Shown: positions 8,551 to 16,677, counted from the first letter of the stretch. The stretch is 54,371 nucleotides of DNA from Sedimentisphaerales bacterium (GCA_016927855.1 JAFGLV010000042.1:1-54371), one strand, 5' to 3'. Notes: generated by a model not told the origin, from the sequence alone. Translations and numbers: made by a program.

Positions 8551-11013
8551 TCAATTCTGCACTTGCTCGGACCGCTCTCTCTGGGCGAGCAGGCGTCTGA
8601 GCAGATTCTGCATTTCCTGCATTTGCTCGTTCAGGCCGTTGACCTGGCCACGAAGTTCCTCTATTTCCGCTTCGAGGGCGCGACCTGCGGCCGGCCGCAT
8701 GAGGGGTATGGGTTGGGCCGCGCTGAGCTCGCGATCGATCCGCTCGATTTCGGCACGCTGGTTCTTGAGCATCTCGCGAAGCCGTGCGGCTTCCTCGCCA
8801 TCCTTGTTTTCGAGTTGGGCCAGCCGTTCCTCGAGAGCCGCTGCCCTGGCCTGCGATACCTCTCGTTGCGCGCGCAGTTGGGGCATCCGGGTTGCGGCAG
8901 CCCGCGCCCGCGCCGGCGGGACGGCTTCTGCTTCACGCGCACTGCCCGCGACTGGTCGCCTGGGCGCGGTAGCCTGGGCCGAAGCCGCCGCGCGGCCGAT
9001 CTGCTCCAGCGCCGCGTGCAGTTCCTCAAGTCGGCGGCGAAGCTGTCCGGCTTCATCGCCGTTCTGGTTCTCGAGCTGGGCCAGCCGCTGCTCGACGGCT
9101 GCCATCTCTTCCTGCAACTGGGCTCGTCGCTGGCGCAGAGCAGGCCTGGGCGCTGCGGTGGCCCGCGCACGGGCGCGAGGTCCGGGTATTGCCTGTTCGA
9201 TGCCAGGGCTCCCGATTCGCAGGGCGTGCAATTCATCGCGAAGTGCCTCGTTCTCCTCACTGTCGGACATTCCCTGTTCCCGCAGTTCCATGAGTCGGAC
9301 CTCGATGTCTTCCATACGTTGCCGGACCTGATTGGCTCGGTTGCGTCGGCGCTGGGCCTCCGCGGCTTCGCGGCGAACCGGTTCCAGCTCCTCGACCATC
9401 TGGCGGCGACGCTCACGAGCTGGGGACTGAGCCTCCGAAGCCTGGTCCCGGGCCTGTGCGACGCGCTGGCGGAGTCGGTCCAATTGTACCTCGGCAGCGT
9501 GGATCTGTTGCTCTGTTGCCTCCAGAGATTCGCGCAATTCCTGGGCTCTCCGACTGTCGGCATCGTCAATTCCACTGAGCGCACGGCGTGTCTCTTCGGC
9601 TTTGGCGCGCAGGTCGAGCAGACGTGCGTTCTCGAGTCTGGCTCGTTCCATCATTGGCCGCGCAGCCGTAGGAGGTCGATCCTGCGCAGGCTGATTGAGG
9701 TTGGCGAGTTGCCGTTCTGTCTGTGCAATCTGGTTGCGCAGCGCTGCCGACTCCGCGCGAAGGAGCTGACGCCGCTCGGCCGGCATCTCACGTTCTTCGC
9801 TCAGCAGCGTCTCGGTTTTGCGGACTTGGCCCCGCAGTTGGTCCAGCATCCGCTCCAGAACGTTGCGCCGGCCTTCGAGGACCAAAGCCTGATCACGTGG
9901 CGGTCTCTGGTCGGGCTCGGCGAACGGCCGAGGGTCACCCGGCTCGCGCGGCGCTCGCCCGGGCTGAGCGAAGGCTACTGTCGCGGCGACGCCGATTACC
10001 AGGACGGTCACTCCCAGTGTCCACCGCTTGCCGGTTGTGGGGTTGGCGCACCGGTCTTTCACAATCCTGCGAATTCTTTCCTTCATAGCTCTCTCCTTTC
10101 CGACTACGGTTGGCACAAACGCCGGTTGGTTTTGAGGGGCCAAATCCAGCAGGGATTCGGCATAATCAACTCCAATATGTCCGCTCGCCAGGACCCAATC
10201 GTCGCAGACTTCCTCGCTCAGGCGCGACAGGCGGCCCTTGGCCCACCAAGCCAGAGGGTGCCAAGGCAGCGCCGCGACCAGCAATTCCGCCCACAGACCG
10301 CTGACGTGGTCGAGCCGCTTCCAATGGGCCAGCTCGTGACAGAACACGGCCGCCCAGTCCCGCGCCTCTCTGTCTCGCGCGGTGTGATGCACGAGCAGGA
10401 CAGGCACCCGTCTCCAACACCAGATGATCGGACTGCGCACGCGCTCGCTGGAGCGCAGCTCGACCGGTGTGGCGATACCGGCTCTTTCCCTGGCGGCGCA
10501 CAACGCGTCACGCAGTGCAGGTGTCTCGACCGGCTCGGCTCGGCGCAGCAGGTGCAGACCGAGACTGAAGCGCAGCAGCAGGCGGGTCAGAAGCAGCGTT
10601 GTGCCCAGTGCCCAAGCCCAGAGCAGGATTGCGACCCAGGGAATGCGGGGTGCCGGAGCAGTATGGGCCGGGCCCGGTGCCGGAGACTCTGGTAGTTCAG
10701 CCACCGACGCCTGCGATGCGACTGCCACGGCAGGGGGGCTCTCGACGGTGACATCATTGATAACGAAGCTGCCGGGCTGTGCGTCGTACAGCGTTGCCGC
10801 CTGCGGCGGCAGTACTCCTAATCCAAGGTGCCTAGCCAGCAGGTACGTTGCCGGCACGAGTGCAGACGCCAGTAGGCCGGTCAGGAGAACCTGGTGTGCT
10901 CTCGCGGCATATCGGCGCAACAGGTAGCTGCCTGCCATACCCGCCGCCAGGCAGACGGTGCACTGCGCCAGCAGCAGCCAAGCGACGCCTTCGGAGAAGA
11001 TCTCCCTGGTCAT
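8551..11013 (-). CDS. M56 (BlaR1-like) membrane metallopeptidase with long coiled-coil sensor region
   Basis: 820 residues. The N-terminal ~350 form an M56 module: helices at about 10-33, 41-60 and 125-147, zinc motif HELAH at 226-230, acidic segment LSEEVCDDW (265-273), and a final helix at about 333-349 before AFAQPG. From about 380 to the end the protein is almost entirely coiled coil. A unit of about 32 residues recurs with the pattern RLxxLxxxxGdExxxLRxxLxxL (IEVRLMELREQGMSDSEENE; EQRLAQLENQNGDEAGQLRR; EERLAQLENKDGEEAARLRE). The last ~50 residues end in another coil. There is no penicillin-binding or sugar-binding domain. The start ATG overlaps the stop of the upstream blaI gene (ATGA), so the two are translationally coupled. 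An external coiled coil suggests sensing through a coiled-coil partner, possibly the secreted protein encoded just upstream. Confidence 0.85.
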   Translation of the reverse strand: MTREIFSEGVAWLLLAQCTVCLAAGMAGSYLLRRYAARAHQVLLTGLLASALVPATYLLARHLGLGVLPPQAATLYDAQPGSFVINDVTVESPPAVAVASQASVAELPESPAPGPAHTAPAPRIPWVAILLWAWALGTTLLLTRLLLRFSLGLHLLRRAEPVETPALRDALCAARERAGIATPVELRSSERVRSPIIWCWRRVPVLLVHHTARDREARDWAAVFCHELAHWKRLDHVSGLWAELLVAALPWHPLAWWAKGRLSRLSEEVCDDWVLASGHIGVDYAESLLDLAPQNQPAFVPTVVGKERAMKERIRRIVKDRCANPTTGKRWTLGVTVLVIGVAATVAFAQPGRAPREPGDPRPFAEPDQRPPRDQALVLEGRRNVLERMLDQLRGQVRKTETLLSEEREMPAERRQLLRAESAALRNQIAQTERQLANLNQPAQDRPPTAARPMMERARLENARLLDLRAKAEETRRALSGIDDADSRRAQELRESLEATEQQIHAAEVQLDRLRQRVAQARDQASEAQSPARERRRQMVEELEPVRREAAEAQRRRNRANQVRQRMEDIEVRLMELREQGMSDSEENEALRDELHALRIGSPGIEQAIPGPRARARATAAPRPALRQRRAQLQEEMAAVEQRLAQLENQNGDEAGQLRRRLEELHAALEQIGRAAASAQATAPRRPVAGSAREAEAVPPARARAAATRMPQLRAQREVSQARAAALEERLAQLENKDGEEAARLREMLKNQRAEIERIDRELSAAQPIPLMRPAAGRALEAEIEELRGQVNGLNEQMQEMQNLLRRLLAQRERSEQVQN

Positions 11014-11402
11014 TTTCTCATCTCCTTCCGTTTCTCCTCGATCATCTTCCTCACCTCACCCAGGTCCTCTTCGCTCAGGTCGCTTTCGCGGATCAGGTGC
11101 TGGAACATCGCGACCGCGTCGCCCTCGAAAACCTGCTTGAGGAACCGGCGCACCGAGCCGGCGCCGGCCTGTTCGCGACTACGCGTCGGCACGTAGATGT
11201 AGCTCTTGCCTTCGCTGCGATGGGACAGCCAGCCGGCCTTCTCGAGCTTCTGGAGCGTCGTGAGGATCGTCGTGTACGCCAGCTCTTTCTGCCGGCTCAG
11301 TCGTTCCCGCACGTCGTGGACACTGGCTTCACCTCGTTTCCAGACGACCTCCATTACCGCCCGCTGAAGCTCGCCCAAGCTGTCCAGTGATGTCCTGCTC
11401 AT
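11010..11402 (-). CDS. blaI: BlaI/MecI-family transcriptional repressor (pair 2)
   Basis: 130 residues (SLDSLGELQRAVMEVVWKRG, then VHDVRERLSRQKELAYTTIL, TTLQKLEKAGWLSHRSEGKS, and YIYVPTRSREQAGAGSVRRF), which is the BlaI winged helix followed by a C-terminal dimerisation part with acidic and basic helices (LSEEDLGEVRKMIEEKRKEM). It is clearly closer to the pair 3 repressor than to pair 1; both share LAYTT and REQAGAGS/RAQAGAGS-type signatures. In BlaI/MecI proteins, cleavage by the activated M56 partner occurs between the DNA-binding and dimerisation parts. Its stop overlaps the M56 start by four bases. A promoter with an embedded dyad lies 120-145 bases upstream at 11519-11547. Confidence 0.92.
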   Translation of the reverse strand: MSRTSLDSLGELQRAVMEVVWKRGEASVHDVRERLSRQKELAYTTILTTLQKLEKAGWLSHRSEGKSYIYVPTRSREQAGAGSVRRFLKQVFEGDAVAMFQHLIRESDLSEEDLGEVRKMIEEKRKEMRK

Positions 11403-11518
11403 CGCGTTAACCTCCGTACGAACGAAGCTGGGGGCCTCAGGCCGCAGAAGGGAGGGTTTCCTCCAGCCTGCAGCCTCAGGCCTACCGCCTGTTCAGCGAT
11501 TTCTTCCTACGGTCAGCT

Positions 11519-11547
11519 ATCGTACTATTGTCCGTAGTAGATGTCAA
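11519..11547 (-). promoter_or_regulatory. Promoter with embedded BlaI-type operator, pair 2
   Basis: Minus strand: perfect -35 TTGACA (11547-11542), 17-base spacer, -10 TACGAT (11524-11519). The spacer carries a dyad TACTA-N7-TAGTA (11523-11539). The block around the -35 and operator, TTGACATCTACTACGGA, is repeated exactly upstream of pair 3. The position between the promoter elements fits repression by BlaI. Confidence 0.7.
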
Positions 11548-11560
11548 CAGAAAAAGAATA

Positions 11561-11665
11561 AAAAAAAGTATCTCCTGAAGCGTGAAGCGTATCTCGCTGC
11601 TCGCTAATGGCTTGGCGAGATACGAGCAACCAGATACCAAGTCTTACGTGACGCTTCACGCTTCA
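11561..11665. repeat. Inverted repeat with adjoining T-tract; terminator-like
   Basis: A perfect 15-bp inverted repeat (11576-11590 and 11651-11665, TGAAGCGTGAAGCGT and its complement) encloses 60 bases with further GAGATACG/CGTATCTC repeats. On the minus strand the structure is followed by a T-run (around 11567-11561) and could end transcription from the coiled-coil gene before the pair 2 promoter. It also resembles a dispersed palindromic element. Confidence 0.5.
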
Positions 11666-11714
11666 CGAGGCCCGCTTCACGTGCTGCGAGCGACGAGATA
11701 CGCGTCCACGACGA

Positions 11715-12677
11715 TCAGTACTGGTAGTACAGTCGGAAGTTGGGTTGCCAGCCGTAGTCGTAGGCGGCACTGCCGATCGTGCCTGGGCAACGCGGCGCCG
11801 CCAAGGCGTTGACGCGGTCCTGGGTCTGCGCCAGGCCGTCGTTGAGCCGGCTGACCTCGACGCCGAGTTGCTCGACTTTTTCGCTGTTCCGCTGCACCTG
11901 TGCCTGGATGTCGCCCAGTTGCTCGCGCATCTCCATCACCGGTCGAGCAGGCTGCAACATCATCGTTCCCTGTCGTTCCGGCACGACTCGGCGCCGTCGC
12001 ATGGGTTCTTCGCCCAGGGGTTGCGACTCGCGCATCGGCCGGGGCATCTGCTCACGCAGCCGCAGGACAGGCGCAGGTCGGCCCACGTCGAGACCACGCA
12101 GCTCCATTTCCAGGCGGTGCATCTGCTCACGCGTCTCGGCCAGGGAAATCTCCAGTGCCCGGCCGCGCTCGCCATCGCGCTCGCGGAGTTCTGCCAGCGT
12201 CCGTTCCATTTGCTCGGCTTGCTCCTGAAGGGCCCGCAAACGCTCCGTCAGCCGAGCCGATTGATCCTGGGCTCGTGCCAGCAAACGGCGTCGGGCTGCC
12301 TCGCGTTGCCGTTCGAGCTCGACGAAACGGGCCTCCATGTCCGCCAATTGCCTGTGGATTTCGCTTAGTTCCGCTCTGACCTCGCGTTGCCTGGCGATCC
12401 TGGCCTCCTCCAGCTCGCGCAGTTCGTTCTGCCTGTCGCGCGCCCTCTCGGCCAATTCCTCGCGGCGTCGATTCAGTTCGTCGATCCGCTCCGGCGCCGG
12501 CTCTTCCCACTCAACCGGCGGCGGAGCGACACGCCGGGGCGCGCGACGGGGGACCTGAACGACCTCCACTTCCTCGGCTTCCATGACCTGTCCCCAGGCG
12601 GCACTTTGCAGCCCGACCCCGAGGACCACCAAGGCGACGACCACCACTCCCATGATCCCTGCTCTTCTCTCTTCCAT
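11715..12677 (-). CDS. Secreted coiled-coil protein, unknown function
   Basis: 320 residues from the ATG at 12677, chosen because AAGGAG lies just upstream and the N-terminus then reads as a signal peptide or anchor (MEERRAGIMGVVVVALVVLGVGLQ). After a proline-rich linker (PRRAPRRVAPPPVEWEEPAP), most of the chain (about 60-210) is coiled coil rich in Arg, Glu and Leu. A unit EQMERTLAELRERDGERGRA echoes the repeating unit in the coiled-coil region of the adjacent M56 protein. A second short coiled coil follows (EQLGDIQAQVQRNSEKVEQL, then SRLNDGLAQTQDRVNALAA), with an aromatic C-terminal tail (YDYGWQPNFRLYYQY). It is not a member of a family I can name. Its location between two regulator pairs and its shared coil suggest it is a regulated target or an interaction partner of the receptor. 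Confidence 0.75.
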   Translation of the reverse strand: MEERRAGIMGVVVVALVVLGVGLQSAAWGQVMEAEEVEVVQVPRRAPRRVAPPPVEWEEPAPERIDELNRRREELAERARDRQNELRELEEARIARQREVRAELSEIHRQLADMEARFVELERQREAARRRLLARAQDQSARLTERLRALQEQAEQMERTLAELRERDGERGRALEISLAETREQMHRLEMELRGLDVGRPAPVLRLREQMPRPMRESQPLGEEPMRRRRVVPERQGTMMLQPARPVMEMREQLGDIQAQVQRNSEKVEQLGVEVSRLNDGLAQTQDRVNALAAPRCPGTIGSAAYDYGWQPNFRLYYQY

Positions 12678-12762
12678 GACTCTCTCCTTTCCGTACCGTT
12701 CGTGGTATGAACGAGGCAACCTGCAGGATGGGCCCGGCCCACCGGCGGTGCCGGTGTGCGCG

Positions 12763-12800
12763 ACACACCCTACTACTCCGACTACCCTAAAAAGGTGTGT
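12763..12800. repeat. Inverted repeat ACACACC ... GGTGTGT upstream of the coiled-coil gene
   Basis: Arms 12763-12769 and 12794-12800 enclose TACTACTCCGACTACC-like sequence. On the minus strand the loop reads GTAGTCGGAGTAGTAG and contains TCGGAGTA, as in the pair 3 operator. A weak candidate for an additional BlaI site. Confidence 0.3.
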
Positions 12801-12833
12801 AGCCAGTCACGGCCAGTGTCCGGCGGTTGTGCA

Positions 12834-12913
12834 GCTCGTTTCGTCAATCGCTTGCGTCAGGCGGCGCCGTTGTACGCCAGACGCAACCGAAACGCGCCGC
12901 GCAACCGCAACCG
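12834..12913. other. Stem-loop leader element, copy 2
   Basis: Nested pairings CGTTTCG/CGAAACG (12837-12843 with 12888-12894) and TTGCGTC/GACGCAA (12852-12858 with 12880-12886) give a long hairpin. The flank GCGCAACCGCAACCG (12899-12913) is identical to that beside the hairpin at 8273-8332. Located 157-236 bases upstream of the coiled-coil gene start, in its probable leader. Confidence 0.5.
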
Positions 12914-13065
12914 ATCTACGTGTCTTCGGGCACTGCCCACCAGATTAGAGTGGACGCAGTACTCCGGCTGGCCTAATCAGCGGCATTGTACCTCCGGACA
13001 CAGCCGCCGTGCCAGAAAAACCTACAGTTCGGCCCGAGAGCCAGTTCGCAGGCCCTGCGAAATGG

Positions 13066-13108
13066 GCAAAAGGACAGCCGCCGGCCCTCCGCCTCGCGAC
13101 CGGCGGCT
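13066..13108 (-). terminator. Rho-independent-type terminator after pair 3
   Basis: Perfect 9-bp stem AGCCGCCGG/CCGGCGGCT (13076-13084 and 13100-13108), followed on the minus strand by GTCCTTTTGCC. It lies about 25 bases after the stop of the pair 3 M56 gene. Confidence 0.7.
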
Positions 13109-13133
13109 CAAGGAGACGCACATGCGTACGCGA

Positions 13134-15644
13134 TCAGGTATCGCTGTCTTCGACCGCGAGCCAAACCTCACGCGGCTGCTTTTCGACCTTGAAAGTCAAA
13201 CCGGTCTGCCTGGCGAGATTGTTCAGCAAGGCGGGCAACTCCTTCTCCATATCGATCGGTTTGGTGCGCGTTGCCGCGAGAAGGTTGTAGTCATATAGAT
13301 ACTGAATCTTGGCTGTGGTGGTCCGCTCCGCTCTGTCTTCGATCGCGACGTCGATTTCGTCGGCCATACGCTCGAACAACCGCGCCAGTGATTTGGCTTC
13401 CTCCTCATGCATGTGAACACTGTCATCGGTGCAGATAACAAGTCGAGTCGGGTCTTTGCCGGGCCACGGAGTAAATGCGTACCGTCCCGTTACGACAATC
13501 GTGTCTCGCTCGACCACCCGCTTCTCGAAACGGATCGACCGATGCATCTCTGCCTGGATGATCCTCTCCAAGGCCCGCAACCTCTCCTGAGTCGTGGTCT
13601 CTTTTCGGACGACATAGTCACCTCTCGGGAGTATGACTCGTTGCCATTCCTCTGGGATGCTGATATCATAGTCCGGGATTTGCAGGATCCAATTCACGAC
13701 ATGCTTCATCCTGGGCAGGAAGCTGCCAGCCCAAGCCGCGCCGCGAGTCAGTCTGCCATCGTCCTCGACGTAGTAAGTGAGGGTCAGGTACGGGGACGCC
13801 TGGACGCAGTATTCGAGCTTGCCCTTAGTGACATCGAACATATTCTCCTGGCGGACCGGTGGCAAAGGAGGCTTGACCAGCCGCAGGACCTCACCTTCGC
13901 CAAGGCAGAAGGCTTGTTGAAATGTCTCGCGCCAGTTTGCTTGGGGACCTCGCATCACCCCATCCGGTGTCGCAGGATCGTCAGGCGATAGGGTGATCTT
14001 GCCGACATCGATGGTTCTCTTGCCTGTGTCTGTCGCGTCCACCAGGAGTTGCGCGGTCTCGTACCCCTCGGCGCGAACATGAAGCGTATATGCATGCCCG
14101 CACGGGACGCAGGAAATTGAGAATATCCCTGCGTCGCGGGTGATCGCCGCAGCGACTGGAGCCCGACACTTGAACTGCGCGGGCAAGGAGATAATCGCGA
14201 CGGCGCTGGCGATGGGCTGCCCGTCGGAATCGACCACTTCACCGTCAACGGCGATGGCCGGTTCGAGATGCACCGTTACCGGCAAAGCGAGATCGCGAAT
14301 CGCAACCAGCGCGGCCAGATCCCGCCTATCCCCGACGTCCCGACTGACCAGCAGATAGGACTCGCCGCTCTCGGACGCGAACGCGGGTGACCAAGGCACC
14401 CGGAAGTGTCCCCCTGAATCGGGCTCGACGGCATACGTTGTCATCGGCAGGGCTGTCACGCACACAGCGTAACGTTCGATAGGTTCGCCGTTTGGGTCGA
14501 GGACCACGCCTTCTATCATCCTGGCCGACGGCAGTTGCTCGACAACGGCGCCGTGGCCCAGGAGGGTCTTGACCATGTCGGTGGAGTGAGAGGCTCCCGC
14601 TTGGGCGAGAGCGGTCGCCGCGGCCAGACAAGAGGCGAGAATCGTTGCCGCCAAGGTCCAGCGCCGGTCGCTGTGGGGACTGGCGCACCGAGCGGTGATG
14701 ATCCGGCGTACGCGACCGGCCAGACCCTTCCTGCTCGAGACCACCGCAGGCACGAGAGCGGCGTGGCCTTGCGGCGTCAGGCCCAGCAGCGTGCGCGCGT
14801 AGCGGGTGGGGATCTGTCCGGAGGCGACGACCCAATCATCGCAGGCCTCCTCGCTCAGGTCGATCAGTCGTTGTCGGACCAGCCACAACAGAAGCTGCCA
14901 GGGCAGCGCGCAGGCCATCACTTCCGCGAACAACGCGGTAAGGTGGTCGCGTCGTTTCCAGTGCGCCAGCTCGTGACAGACGACGCTTTCCCAGTCGATG
15001 CTATCGCAGCGCTGCTGTTCGTCGGGCACCAGCAGGATCGGTTGCTTGCCCCAACACCAGATCACCGGGCTGTGAGCGAGCCTGCTGCGACGTACGAGGA
15101 CGTCCGTCTCCACGCGCAGCTTGCGTCTTGCCGTCTTGATCGCGCCAGCGATCTCTTCCGACTCACTCGGTTCGGACCGGCGGGCAAGCCTCCAGCCCAA
15201 CGAGAAACGCATCGTGCACCGAGCCGCCAGCAGGGAACTGGCCGTGACCCAACATGCGAGCAGCAACTGTGTGGGTGTGAACCCGACGTTGACCGGCGCG
15301 CGCAAAACGGTCGAAGCCTGGATCGAGTCTGCCGGGACATCTATTGCTTCCGGACCGACAGTCGCTTGCGGAGCTGGTGGCGCATCGGCGAAAACGAAAG
15401 GCCTGTGTCCAAGTCGTACGACAACGGGCCGGGCGGCCAGTAGGCCCCATCGATGCTGCCGGACCAGCAGGCTCATTGCAGGCAGGAACACCGCTACCGC
15501 CAAAGCCAACAGCAGCACCTGGTGCGCGCGGACAGGCCTGTTCCTTAGAAGCCAACTCACCGCCAGCCCGACGGCCAGCGACGCGGTGCTCTGCCAAGCC
15601 AGTGGCCACAGCCAACTGTATTGCGACAACATTTCCCCAATCAT
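13134..15644 (-). CDS. M56 (BlaR1-like) membrane metallopeptidase with carboxypeptidase-regulatory-like domains
   Basis: 836 residues from the ATG at 15644, preferred because GGAGGGG lies five bases upstream; a GTG at 15647 is only two bases from that site. The M56 module has helices at about 12-34, 42-61 and 125-143, HELAH near 224-228, acidic LSEEACDDW near 263-271 and a last helix near 331-348 (TLAATILASCLAAATALAQ). From about 378 there are two carboxypeptidase-regulatory-like beta-sandwiches (EGVVLDPNGEPIERYAVCV, and VDGEVVDSDGQPIASAVAI with a TLHVRAEGYETAQL strand). A C-terminal region of about 250 residues follows, with a closing motif LLNNLARQTGLTFKVEKQPR that recalls small secreted domains of the TIGR03435 kind. 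The start overlaps the blaI stop (TGATG). Such beta-sandwiches often bind surface polymers, so a carbohydrate or envelope ligand is an inference. Confidence 0.85.
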   Translation of the reverse strand: MIGEMLSQYSWLWPLAWQSTASLAVGLAVSWLLRNRPVRAHQVLLLALAVAVFLPAMSLLVRQHRWGLLAARPVVVRLGHRPFVFADAPPAPQATVGPEAIDVPADSIQASTVLRAPVNVGFTPTQLLLACWVTASSLLAARCTMRFSLGWRLARRSEPSESEEIAGAIKTARRKLRVETDVLVRRSRLAHSPVIWCWGKQPILLVPDEQQRCDSIDWESVVCHELAHWKRRDHLTALFAEVMACALPWQLLLWLVRQRLIDLSEEACDDWVVASGQIPTRYARTLLGLTPQGHAALVPAVVSSRKGLAGRVRRIITARCASPHSDRRWTLAATILASCLAAATALAQAGASHSTDMVKTLLGHGAVVEQLPSARMIEGVVLDPNGEPIERYAVCVTALPMTTYAVEPDSGGHFRVPWSPAFASESGESYLLVSRDVGDRRDLAALVAIRDLALPVTVHLEPAIAVDGEVVDSDGQPIASAVAIISLPAQFKCRAPVAAAITRDAGIFSISCVPCGHAYTLHVRAEGYETAQLLVDATDTGKRTIDVGKITLSPDDPATPDGVMRGPQANWRETFQQAFCLGEGEVLRLVKPPLPPVRQENMFDVTKGKLEYCVQASPYLTLTYYVEDDGRLTRGAAWAGSFLPRMKHVVNWILQIPDYDISIPEEWQRVILPRGDYVVRKETTTQERLRALERIIQAEMHRSIRFEKRVVERDTIVVTGRYAFTPWPGKDPTRLVICTDDSVHMHEEEAKSLARLFERMADEIDVAIEDRAERTTTAKIQYLYDYNLLAATRTKPIDMEKELPALLNNLARQTGLTFKVEKQPREVWLAVEDSDT

Positions 15645-16033
15645 CACAACCCCTCCTTTTCCCTCTGTTCGATCAAGCGTTTCAGTTCGGCCAGCTCATC
15701 CGCGCTCAGTGACGTTTGCTGGATGAGATGCTGGAACATCGAAAGCGCGTCTCCCTCGTAGACGCGCTTGAGAAAACCCTGGAGCGAGCCGGCGCCGGCC
15801 TGCGCGCGGCTCTGGGTGGCGAAGTAGACGTAGCTCTTACCTTCGGCGCGGTGGTCGAGCCAGCCGGCTTTCTCCAGCTTCTGCATCGCCGAGAGCACCG
15901 TCGTATACGCCAGCTTCTTCTTGCGTCCGAGCGACTTGCGGACCTCGTGGACGCTCGCTTCGCCCAACTCCCAGACCGTCTCCAGGACCGTGCGCTGCAG
16001 CTCGCCCAGGCTATCCAATGGTTTCTTTTTCAT
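15644..16033 (-). CDS. blaI: BlaI/MecI-family transcriptional repressor (pair 3)
   Basis: 129 residues (PLDSLGELQRTVLETVWELG, VHEVRKSLGRKKKLAYTTVL, SAMQKLEKAGWLDHRAEGKS, YVYFATQSRAQAGAGSLQGF). Winged-helix BlaI repressor, very similar to pair 2 along the full length, so the two pairs probably arose by duplication while their receptors diverged or were exchanged. The ATG at 16033 has GGAGAAGG upstream. The promoter and dyad at 16081-16109 lie about 50-75 bases upstream, closer than in pair 2. Because the operator core is shared with pair 2, cross-binding between the two repressors is likely. Confidence 0.92.
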   Translation of the reverse strand: MKKKPLDSLGELQRTVLETVWELGEASVHEVRKSLGRKKKLAYTTVLSAMQKLEKAGWLDHRAEGKSYVYFATQSRAQAGAGSLQGFLKRVYEGDALSMFQHLIQQTSLSADELAELKRLIEQREKEGL

Positions 16034-16080
16034 GGCCCTTCTCCTTCCATATCGGCCGGTCCTTCGCGCTACTCCAATAC

Positions 16081-16109
16081 AAAGTACTCCGATCCGTAGT
16101 AGATGTCAA
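16081..16109 (-). promoter_or_regulatory. Promoter with embedded BlaI-type operator, pair 3
   Basis: Minus strand: -35 TTGACA (16109-16104), 17-base spacer, weak -10 TACTTT (16086-16081). The dyad TACT-N9-AGTA (16085-16101) fills the spacer. TTGACATCTACTACGGA is identical to pair 2; over the 26-base block only four bases differ. Confidence 0.65.
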
Positions 16110-16226
16110 GACGAAAAATGAAAAATGTTTCCTATTTTGACATTGGCCCACAAGCATGGCCTGAGGAGCGGGCATTCGTGAGGCATTGGGACGCTTCCTG
16201 CGTTTGTAGTGGCCCGAGGGGATCGG

Positions 16227-16307
16227 TAGGGGCGAATAATCATTCGCCCTCCGCGCGTCGAAACGAGCAAGTGGGGTCGCCAAAGGGCGAATGATTATTC
16301 GCCCCTA
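16227..16307. repeat. Palindromic repeat element (AGGGGCGAATAATCATTCGCCC type)
   Basis: A perfect 24-bp inverted repeat, arms 16227-16250 and 16284-16307, around a 33-base loop. Each arm is itself nearly palindromic (GGGCGAAT/ATTCGCCC). This type of GGGGCGAA/TTCGCCCC repeat is familiar as a dispersed non-coding element in many genomes. No gene lies within it. Confidence 0.75.
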
Positions 16308-16384
16308 CAGGCGTCACGCCGTCAGTGCCGCTATCCGTGACGAGACCGTCTGATACGCTTTCGGAAAAGTCCTTGGGTAGCACC

Positions 16385-16493
16385 GTTTGTCATCCTGAGG
16401 CGAAGCCGAAGGATCTGGCCACCGCAAAAGAGGGCCGCCCCGCCCGCAGCCCGGATCCTTCACTCCACTGCGTTCCGTTCAGGATGACAAAAC
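16385..16493. repeat. Palindromic repeat element (GTCATCCTGAG ... GAAGGATC type)
   Basis: Left arm 16385-16415 and right arm 16453-16493 are imperfect inverse copies (TTTGTCATCCTGA ... GAAGGATC and GGATCCTTC ... TCAGGATGACAAA). This sequence is known as a widespread dispersed bacterial intergenic repeat. With the previous element it fills most of the 640-base gap between the pair 3 promoter and the EF-G gene; the remainder holds a 14-bp palindrome AAACGGGCCCGTTT at 16579-16592 and no recognisable gene. Confidence 0.65.
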
Positions 16494-16677
16494 GGAGCGC
16501 GCGAATCTCTCCGAATCCCCATGGAGCGGGCGGTGCCGTCGTCGGGAAGACGACGGCGCCGGCGGCGGGCTGGAAATGAAACGGGCCCGTTTGCAGTGTG
16601 CCCGTGAATCATGGACGAGACGCCCATGCTGCGAGAGCGCTACAAACAGGCCCGTATGAGGGGCTGAGCTTCTGCCT

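Noticed and set aside
8563..10695. 710-codon open frame on the plus strand opposite the pair 2 M56 gene
   Set aside because: No recognisable domain, low-complexity composition, and the minus-strand gene has HELAH, a coupled blaI and a ribosome site.
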